Positions 11,023 through 20,679 of a stretch of 64,000 bases of DNA are shown piece by piece. The notes beneath the pieces were generated by a model that was not told where the DNA came from, did not search any database, and saw only the letters and a program-made list of their open reading frames with translations. Each line of letters opens with the position of its first letter. Position 1 is the stretch's first letter. This DNA comes from Pandoraea pnomenusa. GTDB lineage: Bacteria > Pseudomonadota > Gammaproteobacteria > Burkholderiales > Burkholderiaceae. The stretch covers positions 4,960,001 to 5,024,000 of the forward strand of contig NZ_CP009553.3 in the NCBI RefSeq assembly GCF_000767615.3, in the 5' to 3' direction. A program made the translations under genes and the position numbers.

Positions 11023-12168
11023 TCAGACCGGGCTGAAGCGCCAGACGCCCTTCTCGTCACGCGCGCGCCGGAGTTCACCCGCGTGCCACAGCAGGTGAAG
11101 GTGCGCGAGCGCTTCACCCATGGCGAACGTCGTCTGGTGCGCATCGAGCTTGCGGTGGAACATGATCGGGACGATGTCACCGGCGCTTTGCGGCGCACGC
11201 GCGCAGGCGTCGCGCACTTCCTGCAATCGCGCCGCGTGGTGGTCGCGCAATTGGCGGATGCGCGTGTGCAATCCGGTAAATGGCCTGCCGTGCGAGGGCA
11301 GCACCAGGCAATCGGCGGGGAGTTCGAGATAGACACCGAGCGAGTCGAGGAACAGTTGCAGCGAATTCGCTTCCGGCTCGATGTCGAACACACTCACGTT
11401 GGTCGAAATGCGCGGCAACACCATGTCGCCGGAGATCAGTACGTTGTGCTGCGCCGAGTACAGCGCCATGTGCTCGGGTGAATGTCCATAGCCGGCGATC
11501 AGCCGCCAGTCGCTGCCGCCAATGCGCAGCGTGCCGCCATCGCGCAGACGGTAGAAGCGCGAGGGCACCTCCGGCACGAGATCGCTGAAGTAGGTCTTGC
11601 GGTTGCGGATCTGATCGATCATCCGTTCGTCGGCCAGCCCGTGCGCAATGAAGTGGGCCACCGCGAATTCGCCGCCGGCGTTCGCCGCGTTGTTGTTGTC
11701 GCCTTCCGACATGAGACGCCCCCATGCGTAGTCGCCCAGCGACATGGCGAGACGGGCGTCCCAACGGGCCTTGTCGCCGCCCTTGCAGATCCAGTGCGCA
11801 AGCCCCAGGTGATCCGGATGACAGTGCGTGACCACCACGCGCAACACCGGCTCGCCGCCGAGCGCGCTGTCGAACACCTGCTCCCAATAGGCTTTGATCT
11901 GCGGATGGGTAATGCCGCAATCGACGATGGTCCAGCCTTTCACGCCATCGACTTCGTCGCGCAGCAACCACAGGTTGATGTGATCGAGCACGAACGGCAG
12001 CGGCATGCGCACCCAGAATACGCCGGGCACCACTTCGTGCACCGTGCCGCCGTCAGGCAGAAAGTCACCGAGAGGATAGTTCAGTTGTTGTTCGAGGGCA
12101 TTCACGGGGGCCACGCTCCAGAGGGGCTTGTTCTCTTGTTGTGGGGTTGACGCCGTCACCGATTGCAT
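11023..12168 (-). CDS. MBL-fold metallo-hydrolase, divergent from liuR
   Basis: A 381-residue metallo-beta-lactamase-fold hydrolase. The zinc motif HCHPDH is at residues 115-120, followed by GYGHSPEHMAL, SGDMVLP and LPSHGRPF, giving the usual His/Asp ligand set. The C-terminal helical extension resembles LACTB2-like proteins. The minus-strand frame stays open far upstream through liuR, but MQSVTAST at 12168 is the natural start. It leaves a 66-base divergent intergenic region that carries a LiuR-type box at 12179-12194. Regulation with leucine degradation is therefore likely, and an acyl-CoA or thioester hydrolase role is an inference from that context only. Confidence 0.85.
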   Translation of the reverse strand: MQSVTASTPQQENKPLWSVAPVNALEQQLNYPLGDFLPDGGTVHEVVPGVFWVRMPLPFVLDHINLWLLRDEVDGVKGWTIVDCGITHPQIKAYWEQVFDSALGGEPVLRVVVTHCHPDHLGLAHWICKGGDKARWDARLAMSLGDYAWGRLMSEGDNNNAANAGGEFAVAHFIAHGLADERMIDQIRNRKTYFSDLVPEVPSRFYRLRDGGTLRIGGSDWRLIAGYGHSPEHMALYSAQHNVLISGDMVLPRISTNVSVFDIEPEANSLQLFLDSLGVYLELPADCLVLPSHGRPFTGLHTRIRQLRDHHAARLQEVRDACARAPQSAGDIVPIMFHRKLDAHQTTFAMGEALAHLHLLWHAGELRRARDEKGVWRFSPV

Positions 12169-12178
12169 ACGGTTCAAG

Positions 12179-12194
12179 TTGACGCTAACGTAAA
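12179..12194. promoter_or_regulatory. LiuR-type operator, divergent MBL/liuR promoter region
   Basis: TTGACGCTAACGTAAA, an imperfect palindrome between two divergent genes. It differs by one base from the box at 40360-40375. TTGACG may double as a -35 element, with TTCTAT at 12201-12206 as the -10 (16-base spacer), which would give liuR autoregulation. Confidence 0.7.
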
Positions 12195-12234
12195 CGGCAA
12201 TTCTATCTGCAATGGTAAGCACCCGCTTAACCCG

Positions 12235-12669
12235 ATGCTCACATACACGATCACCGATCTCGCCCGCGAGTTCGACATTACGCCCCGCGCGATCCGTTTC
12301 TACGAGGATCAGGGGCTGCTCACGCCCGCCCGGGAGGGCCCCGGCGGACGCCATCGCGTCTACACCGGGCAGGATCGCACACGCCTGAAGCTCACGCTTC
12401 GCGGCAAACGCCTCGGGCTCACGCTCTCGGAAATCAAGACGATTCTCGATCTTTACGAATCGCCCAAGGATACGGTGCCGCAACTCAAAGTGTTCCTGGA
12501 CACCCTTGCGCAGCATCGCGAGGTACTCGAGCAGCAACTCGAAGACCTTCACGCCACGCTCGACGAAGTCTCGCAGCACGAAGCCCAGTGTCTCGCGCTA
12601 CTCGAAGCCGCGGGCGAGACGGTGCCCGCGACACCGGCCCGGCGCGGCAAGGCGAGCGTCGCTCACTGA
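12235..12669 (+). CDS. liuR: MerR-family regulator of leucine/isovalerate catabolism
   Basis: A 144-residue MerR-family DNA-binding regulator. The N-terminal winged helix (YTITDLAREFDITPRAIRFYEDQGLLTPAREG) is followed by the typical RLKLTLRGKRLGLTLSEIKTIL wing and a coiled-coil dimerisation helix (LAQHREVLEQQLEDLHATLDEV). The LiuR subgroup is assigned from MerR family, gene context (liuA two genes on) and the matching palindromes at 12179, 12809 and 40360. LiuR proteins are known to control branched-chain acyl-CoA degradation. ATG 12235 is preferred; a longer frame from 12163 overlaps the divergent gene and the operator. Confidence 0.9.
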   Translation: MLTYTITDLAREFDITPRAIRFYEDQGLLTPAREGPGGRHRVYTGQDRTRLKLTLRGKRLGLTLSEIKTILDLYESPKDTVPQLKVFLDTLAQHREVLEQQLEDLHATLDEVSQHEAQCLALLEAAGETVPATPARRGKASVAH

Positions 12670-12682
12670 ATCGATCCCCTCC

Positions 12683-12704
12683 GACGGCGGCGCCCGGCGC
12701 CGTC
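12683..12704 (+). terminator. GC-rich hairpin after liuR
   Basis: GACGGCG pairs with CGCCGTC around GCGCCCGG, 14 bases after the liuR stop. There is no T-run, so it may be a weak or Rho-assisted terminator. It fits the separate promoter seen at 12812-12840. Confidence 0.35.
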
Positions 12705-12808
12705 CGTCACGCAAGGCCCGCCAACGTCACGATGGCGGACATCGCCCGAAGCGCCAGGCCAGTCGCAGGGCGGCCATACCGAAGTCACGACACCCTCAGG
12801 AAACCCCT

Positions 12809-12840
12809 TACTTTACGTTTACGTAAACGTAAAGTAGTAT
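12809..12840 (+). promoter_or_regulatory. Perfect 28-bp palindromic LiuR operator inside a promoter
   Basis: A perfect inverted repeat runs from 12809 to 12836, with half TACTTTACGTTTAC and its reverse complement. It contains two overlapping copies of the 16-base LiuR-type box. TTTACG at 12812-12817 and TAGTAT at 12835-12840 are 17 bases apart and read as -35 and -10. The operator therefore fills the spacer, as usual for MerR regulators. The target is the thioesterase gene at 12886, and liuA after it. Confidence 0.8.
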
Positions 12841-12885
12841 CTTCGAACCTGGTACCCTGGCCCTTTCGACGCGCCCCTTCCGATC

Positions 12886-13371
12886 ATGGCAAACGTCCCT
12901 GTCTCCCACGCCGCACCGCTCGACGACGTCGTCGCCGCGAAAATCCGCGCGAGTTTCGACCAACAGGGCGTCATGACGCATTGGGGCGCGCGGCTTTCGC
13001 ACCTGGCTGACGGTCACTGCGAGATCACGTTGCCCTTCTCGGACAAGGTCAATCAGCAGCATGGCTTCTTTCATGGCGGGGTCATCGGCGCCATCGCCGA
13101 TTCGGCGGGCGGCTACGCGGGCTACACGCGCCTGTCGCCGGAGCAGGAGCTGGTCACGGCCGAATACAAATTGAACATTCTGGCGCCCGGCAGGGGGGAT
13201 ACACTGATCGGACGCGGTCAGGTCGTCAAAGCCGGACGCTCGCTCATCGTCACCACCGCCGAACTGTTCGTCATCGACGATGGCCAGTGGACGCTTTGCG
13301 CACTGATGCAGCAAACGCTGTTCCCGCTGCCCGCGAACCCGGCGGCCAAGGTGCCCGTCGCAGCGCGCTGA
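12886..13371 (+). CDS. PaaI-family hotdog thioesterase
   Basis: A 161-residue hotdog-fold acyl-CoA thioesterase of the PaaI/YbgC-like group. It has the signature [24 protein letters not shown] (HGG-x-D active-site pattern), a central [27 protein letters not shown] strand block and a C-terminal strand. It starts 46 bases after the LiuR-controlled promoter and is 124 bases upstream of liuA on the same strand. It may hydrolyse stalled branched-chain acyl-CoA intermediates and release CoA. That role is inferred from context; the family itself has broad specificity. Confidence 0.87.
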   Translation: MANVPVSHAAPLDDVVAAKIRASFDQQGVMTHWGARLSHLADGHCEITLPFSDKVNQQHGFFHGGVIGAIADSAGGYAGYTRLSPEQELVTAEYKLNILAPGRGDTLIGRGQVVKAGRSLIVTTAELFVIDDGQWTLCALMQQTLFPLPANPAAKVPVAAR

Positions 13372-13495
13372 GCCACGCTCGCGCGCACGCCATTGCGCCG
13401 TCGACGCAATCGAAGCGACCCACTCAACGATTTCGAAGCCTTATCGAACACGCGCGCGGGCGAGCCGCCACGCGCCACCCTCTGGAGACTGTGTC

Positions 13496-14677
13496 ATGAC
13501 CCTGTTGCCCGGCCTCAACTTCATGCTTGGCGAAGACCTCGACATGCTGCGCGAATCGGTGGCGAACTTCGCCGCGAAGGAAATCGCGCCGCGCGCCGCC
13601 GAAGTCGACCGCACCGACCAGTTCCCGATGGATCTGTGGCGCAAGATGGGCGATCTCGGCGTGCTCGGCATGACCGTCTCGGAGCAGTACGGCGGCGCGA
13701 ACATGGGCTACCTGGCGCACATGATCGCGATGGAGGAGATCTCGCGCGCGTCGGCCTCGATCGGCCTGTCGTACGGCGCGCATTCGAACCTGTGCGTCAA
13801 CCAGATCCATCGCAACGGCACGCCCGCACAGAAGGAGAAGTACCTGCCGAAGCTGGTGTCCGGCGAACACGTCGGCGCGCTGGCGATGAGCGAGCCCAAT
13901 GCCGGCTCGGATGTCGTGAGCATGAAGCTGCGTGCCGAGAAGCGCGGCGACCGCTATGTGCTCAACGGCACCAAGATGTGGATCACCAACGGCCCTGACT
14001 GCGACACGCTGGTCGTCTATGGCAAGACCGATCCGGAAGCGGGCGCACGCGGCATGACGGCCTTCCTCGTCGAAAAGGGCATGAAGGGCTTCTCCGTGGC
14101 GCAAAAGCTCGACAAGCTCGGCATGCGCGGCTCGCACACGGGCGAGCTGGTGTTCGAGAACGTGGAAGTGCCCGAGGAGAACGTGCTGGGCCAGGTCGGC
14201 GGCGGCGTGAAGGTGCTCATGAGCGGGCTGGACTACGAGCGCGCCGTGCTCGCCGGCGGTCCGCTGGGGATCATGCAGGCAGCCATGGACGTGGTCGTGC
14301 CGTATATCCACGACCGCAAGCAGTTCGGCCAGTCGATCGGTGAATTCCAGCTCATTCAGGGCAAGGTCGCCGACATGTATACGATCCTGCAGGCCAGCCG
14401 GGCGTACCTTTATGCCGTGGGCCGCCAGCTGGACTCGCTGGGCAGCGACCACGTGCGCCAGGTGCGCAAGGACTGCGCGGGCGTGATCCTTTACACCGCC
14501 GAAAAGGCCACGTGGATGGCCGGCGAGGCCATCCAGATCCTGGGCGGCAACGGCTACATTAACGAATACCCGGTCGGCCGCCTGTGGCGCGACGCCAAGC
14601 TCTACGAGATCGGCGCCGGCACGTCCGAGATCCGCCGCATGCTGATCGGCCGCGAACTGTTCGCGGAAACGATGTAA
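13496..14677 (+). CDS. liuA: Isovaleryl-CoA dehydrogenase
   Basis: FAD-dependent acyl-CoA dehydrogenase that oxidises isovaleryl-CoA to 3-methylcrotonyl-CoA in leucine catabolism. It has 393 residues. FAD-contact motifs are [11 protein letters not shown] (131-140) and WITNGPDCD, and the C-terminal region holds [33 protein letters not shown]. The catalytic Glu lies in the loop typical of isovaleryl-CoA dehydrogenases, E248 in [16 protein letters not shown], rather than at the straight-chain position. GGAGAC precedes ATG 13496. It follows the thioesterase and is probably read from the LiuR promoter. Electrons would go to ETF. Confidence 0.96.
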   Translation: MTLLPGLNFMLGEDLDMLRESVANFAAKEIAPRAAEVDRTDQFPMDLWRKMGDLGVLGMTVSEQYGGANMGYLAHMIAMEEISRASASIGLSYGAHSNLCVNQIHRNGTPAQKEKYLPKLVSGEHVGALAMSEPNAGSDVVSMKLRAEKRGDRYVLNGTKMWITNGPDCDTLVVYGKTDPEAGARGMTAFLVEKGMKGFSVAQKLDKLGMRGSHTGELVFENVEVPEENVLGQVGGGVKVLMSGLDYERAVLAGGPLGIMQAAMDVVVPYIHDRKQFGQSIGEFQLIQGKVADMYTILQASRAYLYAVGRQLDSLGSDHVRQVRKDCAGVILYTAEKATWMAGEAIQILGGNGYINEYPVGRLWRDAKLYEIGAGTSEIRRMLIGRELFAETM

Positions 14678-14782
14678 GCAGGCGAACGACCACAGGAAAA
14701 CGACCCACATCCAGGCGCGGGCAGCGGCGCTACAATCCACTCAGACAGCAAGGAAAACGCACCTGCGCCCGTCCCGACCGGT

Positions 14783-16588
14783 ATGAATCACTTCCCGAAA
14801 CTCCTGTCGTCGCAGTTTGCTTTCGACGTCGCCCGCACGATGCTGGACGGCTTCGACAAGCATTACCGCATTTTCCGCGAGGTGTGTGTCGCGGCGCAGG
14901 CATGTTTCGAGGCGGGTGACTTCATGGGCATCCAGAAACTCCAGCGCGATCGCATCGCCTATTACGACGAGCGCGTGCGCGAATGCGTCGTCACGCTGGA
15001 AGACGAGTTCGACGCCCAGTCGCTCGACGACGACGTCTGGCAGCAGGTGAAGCTGCACTACATCGGCCTGCTCACCGAGCATCGTCAACCCGAACTGGCC
15101 GAGACGTTCTTCAACTCGGTGTGCTGCAAGATCCTTCACCGCTCGTACTTCAACAACCGCTTCATCTTCGTGCGCCCGGCCGTGGCGACGGAGTACATCG
15201 AGAACGACGCGCCGGCCGCCAGGCCGACGTACCGCGTCTACTACCCGGCGCAGGACGGGATGGTCGCCACGCTCACGCGCATCGTCACGAACTTCCAGCT
15301 CCGGCGGGCATTCGCCGATCTGCCGCGCGACATCGACTACGTGATGCGCGCCATCGACGAGACGCTCGGCGCGTTCGAGCCCGCACCGAATTTCCAGATT
15401 CACGTGCTCTCGTCGCTGTTCTTCCGCAACAAGGCGGCCTACATCGTCGGCCGTATCGTGAACGGCGACACGACCACGCCGCTGGCCATCTCGATCATGC
15501 ACGACGATAACGGCAAGCTGGCGCTCGACGCCGCGCTGCTGCGCCGCGACGCATTGCGGGTGGTATTCAGCTTCACGCACGCCTACTTCATGGTCGACAT
15601 GGAAGTGCCGTCGGCCTACGTGCACTTTCTGCGCACGATCATGCCGGGCAAGCCCAAGGCCGAGATCTACACGTCCGTGGGCCTGCAAAAGCATGGCAAG
15701 AACCTGTTCTACCGCGACTTCCTGCATCACCTGAAGCATTCGAGCGACAAGTTCGTCAGCGCGCCCGGCATTCGCGGGCTGGTGATGCTCGTGTTCACGC
15801 TGCCGTCGTATCCGTACGTGTTCAAGCTGATTCGCGAGCGCTTCGCGCCGCCCAAGGAAACCACGCGCGAGCAGGTCAAGGCGAAGTACCTGATGGTCAA
15901 GCAGCATGATCGCGTGGGCCGCATGGCCGACACGCTGGAGTTCTCGAGCGTGGCCTTCCCGCTCTCGCGCTTCGACGACGCCCTGCTCGCCGAACTCCAG
16001 GCCGAAGTACCCTCGCTGCTCGAATACGACGGCGACGCGCTCGTGATTCGCCATTGCTATATCGAGCGCCGCATGACGCCGCTCAACCTCTGGCTGCAAA
16101 CGGCCACCGACGCCCAGGTCGATCACGCCATGCGCGAGTATGGCAACGCGGTCAAGGAACTGATGGCGGCGAACATCTTTCCGGGAGACATGCTGTACAA
16201 GAATTTCGGCGTGACGCGTCACGGCCGGGTGGTTTTCTACGACTACGACGAGCTCGAATACCTGACGGATTGCCACATCCGCCGGGTGCCCGAGCCCCGT
16301 AACGAAGAAGAGGCGATGTCGGGGGAAGTCTGGTACCGTGTAGGCCCGCACGACGTGTTTCCGCAGACGTTCGAAACGTTTCTGACGGGCGACACGCGCG
16401 TGCGTCACTATCTGAGCCAGCATCATCCGGATTTCTTCGACCCGCGCCTGTGGCAGGACTTTCAGGACCGGGTACGGGCCGGACAGATGCACGACTTCTA
16501 TCCGTACGATGTCGCGCTGCGTTTCGTCAATCGCTACGGCACCGCGAGCGGTGCCGCAAGCGCCCCGCCCCACGCGGTGGCCGCTTGA
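14783..16588 (+). CDS. aceK: Isocitrate dehydrogenase kinase/phosphatase
   Basis: A bifunctional enzyme that phosphorylates and dephosphorylates isocitrate dehydrogenase. This switches carbon between the TCA cycle and the glyoxylate bypass during growth on acetyl-CoA. It has 601 residues, close to the family length. The N-terminal regulatory helical domain ([19 protein letters not shown]) is followed by a kinase-like C-terminal domain. That domain includes the ATP-site region [18 protein letters not shown], and [17 protein letters not shown], where the Asp residues are catalytic or metal-binding. Its place in the leucine-degradation region makes sense because that pathway yields acetyl-CoA and acetoacetate. 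Carbonic anhydrase follows 48 bases later. Confidence 0.96.
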   Translation: MNHFPKLLSSQFAFDVARTMLDGFDKHYRIFREVCVAAQACFEAGDFMGIQKLQRDRIAYYDERVRECVVTLEDEFDAQSLDDDVWQQVKLHYIGLLTEHRQPELAETFFNSVCCKILHRSYFNNRFIFVRPAVATEYIENDAPAARPTYRVYYPAQDGMVATLTRIVTNFQLRRAFADLPRDIDYVMRAIDETLGAFEPAPNFQIHVLSSLFFRNKAAYIVGRIVNGDTTTPLAISIMHDDNGKLALDAALLRRDALRVVFSFTHAYFMVDMEVPSAYVHFLRTIMPGKPKAEIYTSVGLQKHGKNLFYRDFLHHLKHSSDKFVSAPGIRGLVMLVFTLPSYPYVFKLIRERFAPPKETTREQVKAKYLMVKQHDRVGRMADTLEFSSVAFPLSRFDDALLAELQAEVPSLLEYDGDALVIRHCYIERRMTPLNLWLQTATDAQVDHAMREYGNAVKELMAANIFPGDMLYKNFGVTRHGRVVFYDYDELEYLTDCHIRRVPEPRNEEEAMSGEVWYRVGPHDVFPQTFETFLTGDTRVRHYLSQHHPDFFDPRLWQDFQDRVRAGQMHDFYPYDVALRFVNRYGTASGAASAPPHAVAA

Positions 16589-16636
16589 GCGCCCGACGTC
16601 TCCCAGCCCACGACACGCCCGCCGGATGACACGATC

Positions 16637-17317
16637 ATGACCGAAGACAAAGACCAGCCTCTCATCCACCTGCTCGACAACAACCGCGCCTGGGTTGCCG
16701 GCGTGAACGCGGAAGACCCCGCGTTCTTCGAGCGGCTGTCCAGGCAACAGGCCCCCGAATATCTCTGGATCGGCTGCTCCGACTCGCGCGTGCCCGCGAA
16801 CCAGATCACGGGCCTGGCGCCGGGCGAGGTATTCGTGCACCGCAATATCGCCAACGTGGTGGTCCACAGCGATCTCAACTGCCTGTCGGTGTTGCAGTTC
16901 GCGGTCGAGGTGCTGAAGGTTCGCCACATCATGGTAGTCGGCCACTACGGCTGCGGTGGCGTGGGCGCGGCACTCGACGGCGAGAGGATGGGCCTGGTCG
17001 ACAACTGGCTGCGGCACGTGCGCGACGTCTACGAGCGCCACGTCGACCAGATCGACGCGCTGCCCTCGCGCGACGCGCGCCACGACCGCCTGTGCGAGCT
17101 CAATGCCATCGAACAGGTCGTCAACATTTGCCATACGACGGTACTGCGCGACGCCTGGGCACGCAATCAGCCGGTGACGGTGCATGGCTGGGTGTACGGC
17201 CTGCGCGACGGGCTGGTGCGGGACCTGCGCATGTCCGTCAACAGCCTCGAGAGCCTGCCGCGGATCTATGACCGCTGCGTGGCCGCGATGGCCGAATTAC
17301 GTCAACCGCGCGCCTGA
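16637..17317 (+). CDS. can: Beta-class carbonic anhydrase
   Basis: Zinc beta-carbonic anhydrase, which interconverts CO2 and bicarbonate; 226 residues. The metal and active-site set is intact: C47 and D49-x-R51 in GCSDSRVP, and H103 and C106 in VGHYGCGG. It lies just after aceK and about 3.4 kb before liuB. Bicarbonate supply for the biotin carboxylase LiuB/LiuD is an attractive role, but is only inferred from neighbourhood. The symbol can follows the E. coli paralog; cynT is the alternative. Confidence 0.94.
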   Translation: MTEDKDQPLIHLLDNNRAWVAGVNAEDPAFFERLSRQQAPEYLWIGCSDSRVPANQITGLAPGEVFVHRNIANVVVHSDLNCLSVLQFAVEVLKVRHIMVVGHYGCGGVGAALDGERMGLVDNWLRHVRDVYERHVDQIDALPSRDARHDRLCELNAIEQVVNICHTTVLRDAWARNQPVTVHGWVYGLRDGLVRDLRMSVNSLESLPRIYDRCVAAMAELRQPRA

Positions 17318-17474
17318 ACGGCGGACGCTGTCCGGCGCACGCCGGACTCGCCCGGGGATGTTCCGCGATCGGGCGCGTGGACGACGGAGCGATTGAAGCA
17401 TTGGATATTCCGGTGCCGCTGAATCCGCCGCGAGGCGGGCTCGCCGGGGCCGCCACCGATTACAGGAGATTGCC

Positions 17475-18659
17475 ATGCAACAGGACCCGATCGTCATCGT
17501 TTCCGCCGCCCGCACGCCGATGGGCGGCCTGCAAGGGGTGTTCGGCGACGTCGCCGCCCCGCAACTCGGTGCCGCCGCCATTCGCGCGGCCGTCGAGCGT
17601 GCCGGCCTCAAGCCTGAGCAGGTCGACGAAGTCGTCATGGGATGCGTGCTGCCCGCCGGGCAGGGCCAGGCCCCGGCGCGTCAGGCCACGCTCGGCGCCG
17701 GTCTGCCGCTTGCGGCCGGCGCCACCACGGTCAACAAGATGTGCGGTTCGGGCATGCGCGCCGCGATGTTCGCGCACGACATGCTCGTGGCCGGCAGCGT
17801 CGACGTGATCGTCGCGGGCGGTATGGAGAGCATGAGCAATGCGCCGTACCTGTTGCCCAAGGCGCGCGCAGGCATGCGCATGGGTCACGGCCAGGTCATC
17901 GATCACATGTTCTTCGACGGTCTGGAAGACGCCTACGACAAGGGGCGTCTGATGGGGACCTTCGCCGAAGAATGCGCCGACCGCTACGCCTTTACCCGCG
18001 AAGCGCAGGACGCGTTCGCGATCGCCTCACTCGAGCGTGCGCAAAACGCCACGAAGGACGGCTCGTTCGCGTGGGAGATCACACCCGTCACGGTACCCGG
18101 CCGCAAGGGCGACACCGTCGTCGACCAGGACGAACAACCGTTCAAGGCCAACCCCGAGAAGATTCCCACGCTCAAGGCGGCATTCCGCAAGGACGGCACG
18201 GTCACGGCCGCGAATTCGTCCTCGATCTCCGACGGCGCCGCCGCGCTGGTGCTCATGCGCGAGTCGACGGCCAAACGTCTCGGACTCGCGCCGCTCGCGC
18301 GCATCGCCGGACACAGCACGTTCGCCCAGGCACCGGGCCTGTTCACCACCGCACCGGTCGGTGCGATGCGCAAGCTCTTCGAGAAGACCGGCTGGTCGGC
18401 GAACGACGTCGATCTGTACGAAATCAACGAAGCCTTCGCCGTCGTCACGATGGCCGCGATGCACGAGTTCGACCTGCCGCACGAGACGGTCAACATTCAT
18501 GGCGGCGCGTGTGCGCTCGGCCACCCCATCGGCGCGTCCGGTGCGCGCATTCTCGTGACGCTGATCGGCGCGTTGCGCAAGACCGGCGGCAAGCGCGGCG
18601 TGGCCAGCCTGTGCATCGGTGGCGGCGAAGCGACGGCGATGGCCGTCGAACTCGTCTGA
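17475..18659 (+). CDS. Acetyl-CoA C-acetyltransferase (thiolase)
   Basis: A 394-residue biosynthetic-type thiolase that condenses or cleaves acetoacetyl-CoA and acetyl-CoA. The nucleophilic Cys is C90 in [10 protein letters not shown]. The catalytic His is in [17 protein letters not shown] and the second Cys in [16 protein letters not shown]-type variation is seen as EINEAFAVV. The ribosome site ACAGGAG precedes ATG 17475. It could process acetoacetate-derived acetoacetyl-CoA from the LiuE reaction, though no CoA transferase is in the window. It could also feed polyhydroxybutyrate synthesis (phbA/atoB type). The exact role is open. Confidence 0.93.
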   Translation: MQQDPIVIVSAARTPMGGLQGVFGDVAAPQLGAAAIRAAVERAGLKPEQVDEVVMGCVLPAGQGQAPARQATLGAGLPLAAGATTVNKMCGSGMRAAMFAHDMLVAGSVDVIVAGGMESMSNAPYLLPKARAGMRMGHGQVIDHMFFDGLEDAYDKGRLMGTFAEECADRYAFTREAQDAFAIASLERAQNATKDGSFAWEITPVTVPGRKGDTVVDQDEQPFKANPEKIPTLKAAFRKDGTVTAANSSSISDGAAALVLMRESTAKRLGLAPLARIAGHSTFAQAPGLFTTAPVGAMRKLFEKTGWSANDVDLYEINEAFAVVTMAAMHEFDLPHETVNIHGGACALGHPIGASGARILVTLIGALRKTGGKRGVASLCIGGGEATAMAVELV

Positions 18660-18702
18660 GCCCGGTGACGGGTCTCTCAAGCCTCTTCGGAACCCACTCT
18701 TC

Positions 18703-19380
18703 ATGAAAACAGCACTCATCATCGGCGCCTCGCGCGGCATCGGCATGGAGTTCGTGCGGCAATACCGGGAAGACGGCTGGCGCGTGTTCGCCACCGCCCG
18801 CAACGACGACGGACTGGCGGCCCTGCGCGAACTCGGCGCCGAGCCGCTCAGGCTCGACGTCACGCGTATCGAATCGATCTCCGGCCTGTCCTGGCAACTG
18901 GACGGCGTGGCACTCGACGTTGCGGTCTACAACGCGGGCGTGAATTCCGAGCGCACCACGGGCCTCGCGCCGGTTACGACGGCGGAATTCGACCGCGTGT
19001 TTCACACGAACGTGCTCGGCGCCATGCATGCCGCGCCGCTCGTGCTTCCGCTGGTCGAGGCGGCCGGCGGCGCCTTCGGTTTCCTGTCGAGTCGCATGGG
19101 CAGCATGGCGCTCATGGAATCGAACGGCAGCTGGCTGTATCGCGCCAGCAAGGCGGCCGTGAATTCGATCGTGAAGGCGACGTCGCTCGAAGCACAGCGC
19201 GCCACATGCGTGGCCATGCACCCCGGCTGGGTGCGCACGGACATGGGCGGCGAGCACGCCGATATCGACGTGCAGACGAGCGTCGCCGGCATGCGCCGCG
19301 TACTCGCCCGTGCACCGGGCGAGCGCGCCACGCACAACGGCGGCTTCTTCAACTACGACGGCAACGCGCTCGCCTGGTAA
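18703..19380 (+). CDS. SDR family oxidoreductase
   Basis: A 225-residue short SDR similar to the CsgA/YciK-like group. It starts with a Rossmann motif IIGASRGIGMEF and has NAGVNSERT, SSRMGSM, the catalytic YRASKAA, and HPGWVRTDMGG after it. The C-terminal GGFFNYDGNALAW is a recurrent ending in this subgroup. ATG 18703 lies 43 bases after the thiolase stop, so co-transcription is likely. The upstream in-frame start at 18619 is inside the thiolase and is rejected. The substrate is unknown. Confidence 0.9.
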   Translation: MKTALIIGASRGIGMEFVRQYREDGWRVFATARNDDGLAALRELGAEPLRLDVTRIESISGLSWQLDGVALDVAVYNAGVNSERTTGLAPVTTAEFDRVFHTNVLGAMHAAPLVLPLVEAAGGAFGFLSSRMGSMALMESNGSWLYRASKAAVNSIVKATSLEAQRATCVAMHPGWVRTDMGGEHADIDVQTSVAGMRRVLARAPGERATHNGGFFNYDGNALAW

Positions 19381-19544
19381 GCCGGGCGAGCGGCAAGGAT
19401 TGCATCGACGGAACATCGATGGGTGGCGACCGGGCGAACATGGCCCGGCGCACAACCGAATAACAAGCTGTATGTATCAGTGGTGCCACACCGCCGTATC
19501 TTTTGATTCGCGGGCCAGAAACGTCACTCGGAACGGGAGCCAGC

Positions 19545-20150
19545 ATGACGTCCGCTATCGACTTTTATTTCGACTTCGCATCCCCGTATGGGTATTTTGC
19601 GAGCACCTGCATCGATGACATCGCCTCGAAGAACGGGCGCGGTGTCGCGTGGCATCCGATCCTGCTCGACATCGTCTACAAGGTGAACGGTACGGGGGCG
19701 CCGGTGCAGCATCCGATCAAGACCGAGTATCTGCGGCACGATGTGGAGCGCACCGCTCGCTTTCACAAGATTCCATACAAGCGCCCGACGCATTTCCCGA
19801 TTCCCACCCAGGCGGCCGAGCGCGCCGTGCTTTGGGTGCAGGACCATCGCGGCGGCGACCTGTCCGCGGAGTTTGCCAAGTCGATCTTCACGGCGTTGTA
19901 CGTCGACGACGTGAACATCGGCGATCCGGCGGAACTGGTGCGGATCGGCGAGTCGCTGGGCATCGACGGCGCGGCACTCGACGCGGGCATGCATTCCCCG
20001 GCGGCGAAGGATCATCTCAAGGCCGAGATCGACCTGGCGATGGCGCGCGGCGTGTTCGGTTCGCCGTTCGTCATCGTGGACGGCGAGCCGTTCTGGGGGT
20101 TCGACCGCTTCGCACAGGTCGAGGCCTGCCTGAAGCACGGCAAGCTCTGA
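19545..20150 (+). CDS. DsbA-family 2-hydroxychromene-2-carboxylate isomerase-like protein
   Basis: A 201-residue kappa-class glutathione-transferase/DsbA-fold protein. It begins with IDFYFDFASPYGYFAS, where Ser replaces the redox CxxC and is the catalytic residue in this class. The helical insertion and the terminal GVFGSPFVIVDGEPFWGFDRF (GxP cis-Pro loop) follow. Known relatives isomerise 2-hydroxychromene-2-carboxylate with glutathione in naphthalene degradation. No aromatic pathway is nearby, so the real substrate is open. ATG 19545 has a GGGAG ribosome site. ychJ follows 20 bases later. Confidence 0.88.
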   Translation: MTSAIDFYFDFASPYGYFASTCIDDIASKNGRGVAWHPILLDIVYKVNGTGAPVQHPIKTEYLRHDVERTARFHKIPYKRPTHFPIPTQAAERAVLWVQDHRGGDLSAEFAKSIFTALYVDDVNIGDPAELVRIGESLGIDGAALDAGMHSPAAKDHLKAEIDLAMARGVFGSPFVIVDGEPFWGFDRFAQVEACLKHGKL

Positions 20151-20170
20151 CAACAAGGCAAGACAACATC

Positions 20171-20593
20171 ATGGCAAGACCCCAACCGTCGCGCGACAAC
20201 ACGACACAGGACACCGGACGCGAAGCCTGCCCCTGCGGCGGTCTCGCGTTCGAAGACTGTTGCGCACGCTATCTCGAACGAGGCGACCTCGCGCCCACGG
20301 CCGAGGCGCTGATGCGCTCGCGCTACACGGCATTCGTGCGCCACGACGCGGCGTATCTGCTCGACACCTGGGCGGTGCGCACGCGCCCCGCCTCGCTCGA
20401 GTTCGACGACGCCCCCCAATGGCTTGGCCTCCAGGTCAAGGCGCACCTGCAACGCGACGACGCGCACGCTGAAGTCGAATTCGTCGCCCGCTACAAGGTC
20501 GGCGGCCGCGCGCACCGGTTGCACGAGCGCAGCCGCTTCGAGCGCACCGACGACGGACGCTGGCGTTACGTCGACGGCGACCTGTACGACTGA
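20171..20593 (+). CDS. ychJ: YchJ family (UPF0225) metal-binding protein
   Basis: A 140-residue YchJ-like protein. The N-terminal SEC-C-type zinc motif ([12 protein letters not shown]) is followed by the family core [22 protein letters not shown]. An NTF2-like part follows, with VEFVARYK and [20 protein letters not shown] at the end. The function is unknown. It starts 20 bases after the isomerase and is probably in the same transcript. A hairpin at 20602-20626 separates it from liuB. Confidence 0.88.
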   Translation: MARPQPSRDNTTQDTGREACPCGGLAFEDCCARYLERGDLAPTAEALMRSRYTAFVRHDAAYLLDTWAVRTRPASLEFDDAPQWLGLQVKAHLQRDDAHAEVEFVARYKVGGRAHRLHERSRFERTDDGRWRYVDGDLYD

Positions 20594-20601
20594 CGACGCG
20601 C

Positions 20602-20626
20602 GCGAACCGTCCGCGCGACGGTTCGC
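20602..20626. terminator. Perfect GC-rich hairpin between ychJ and liuB
   Basis: GCGAACCGTC and GACGGTTCGC form a perfect 10-bp stem with a 5-base loop, eight bases after the ychJ stop. There is no T-run, so it may be an attenuator or a weak terminator. Confidence 0.45.
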
Positions 20627-20679
20627 ATCGCCCAGGCCACGCAATTCACGACAACTCACCCTCCACCGGATTTCGTCAC

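Noticed and set aside
14741..17185. 814-residue minus-strand frame opposite aceK and carbonic anhydrase
   Set aside because: His/Arg/Val-rich shadow of well-supported plus-strand genes. High GC and codon bias leave the antisense frame open.
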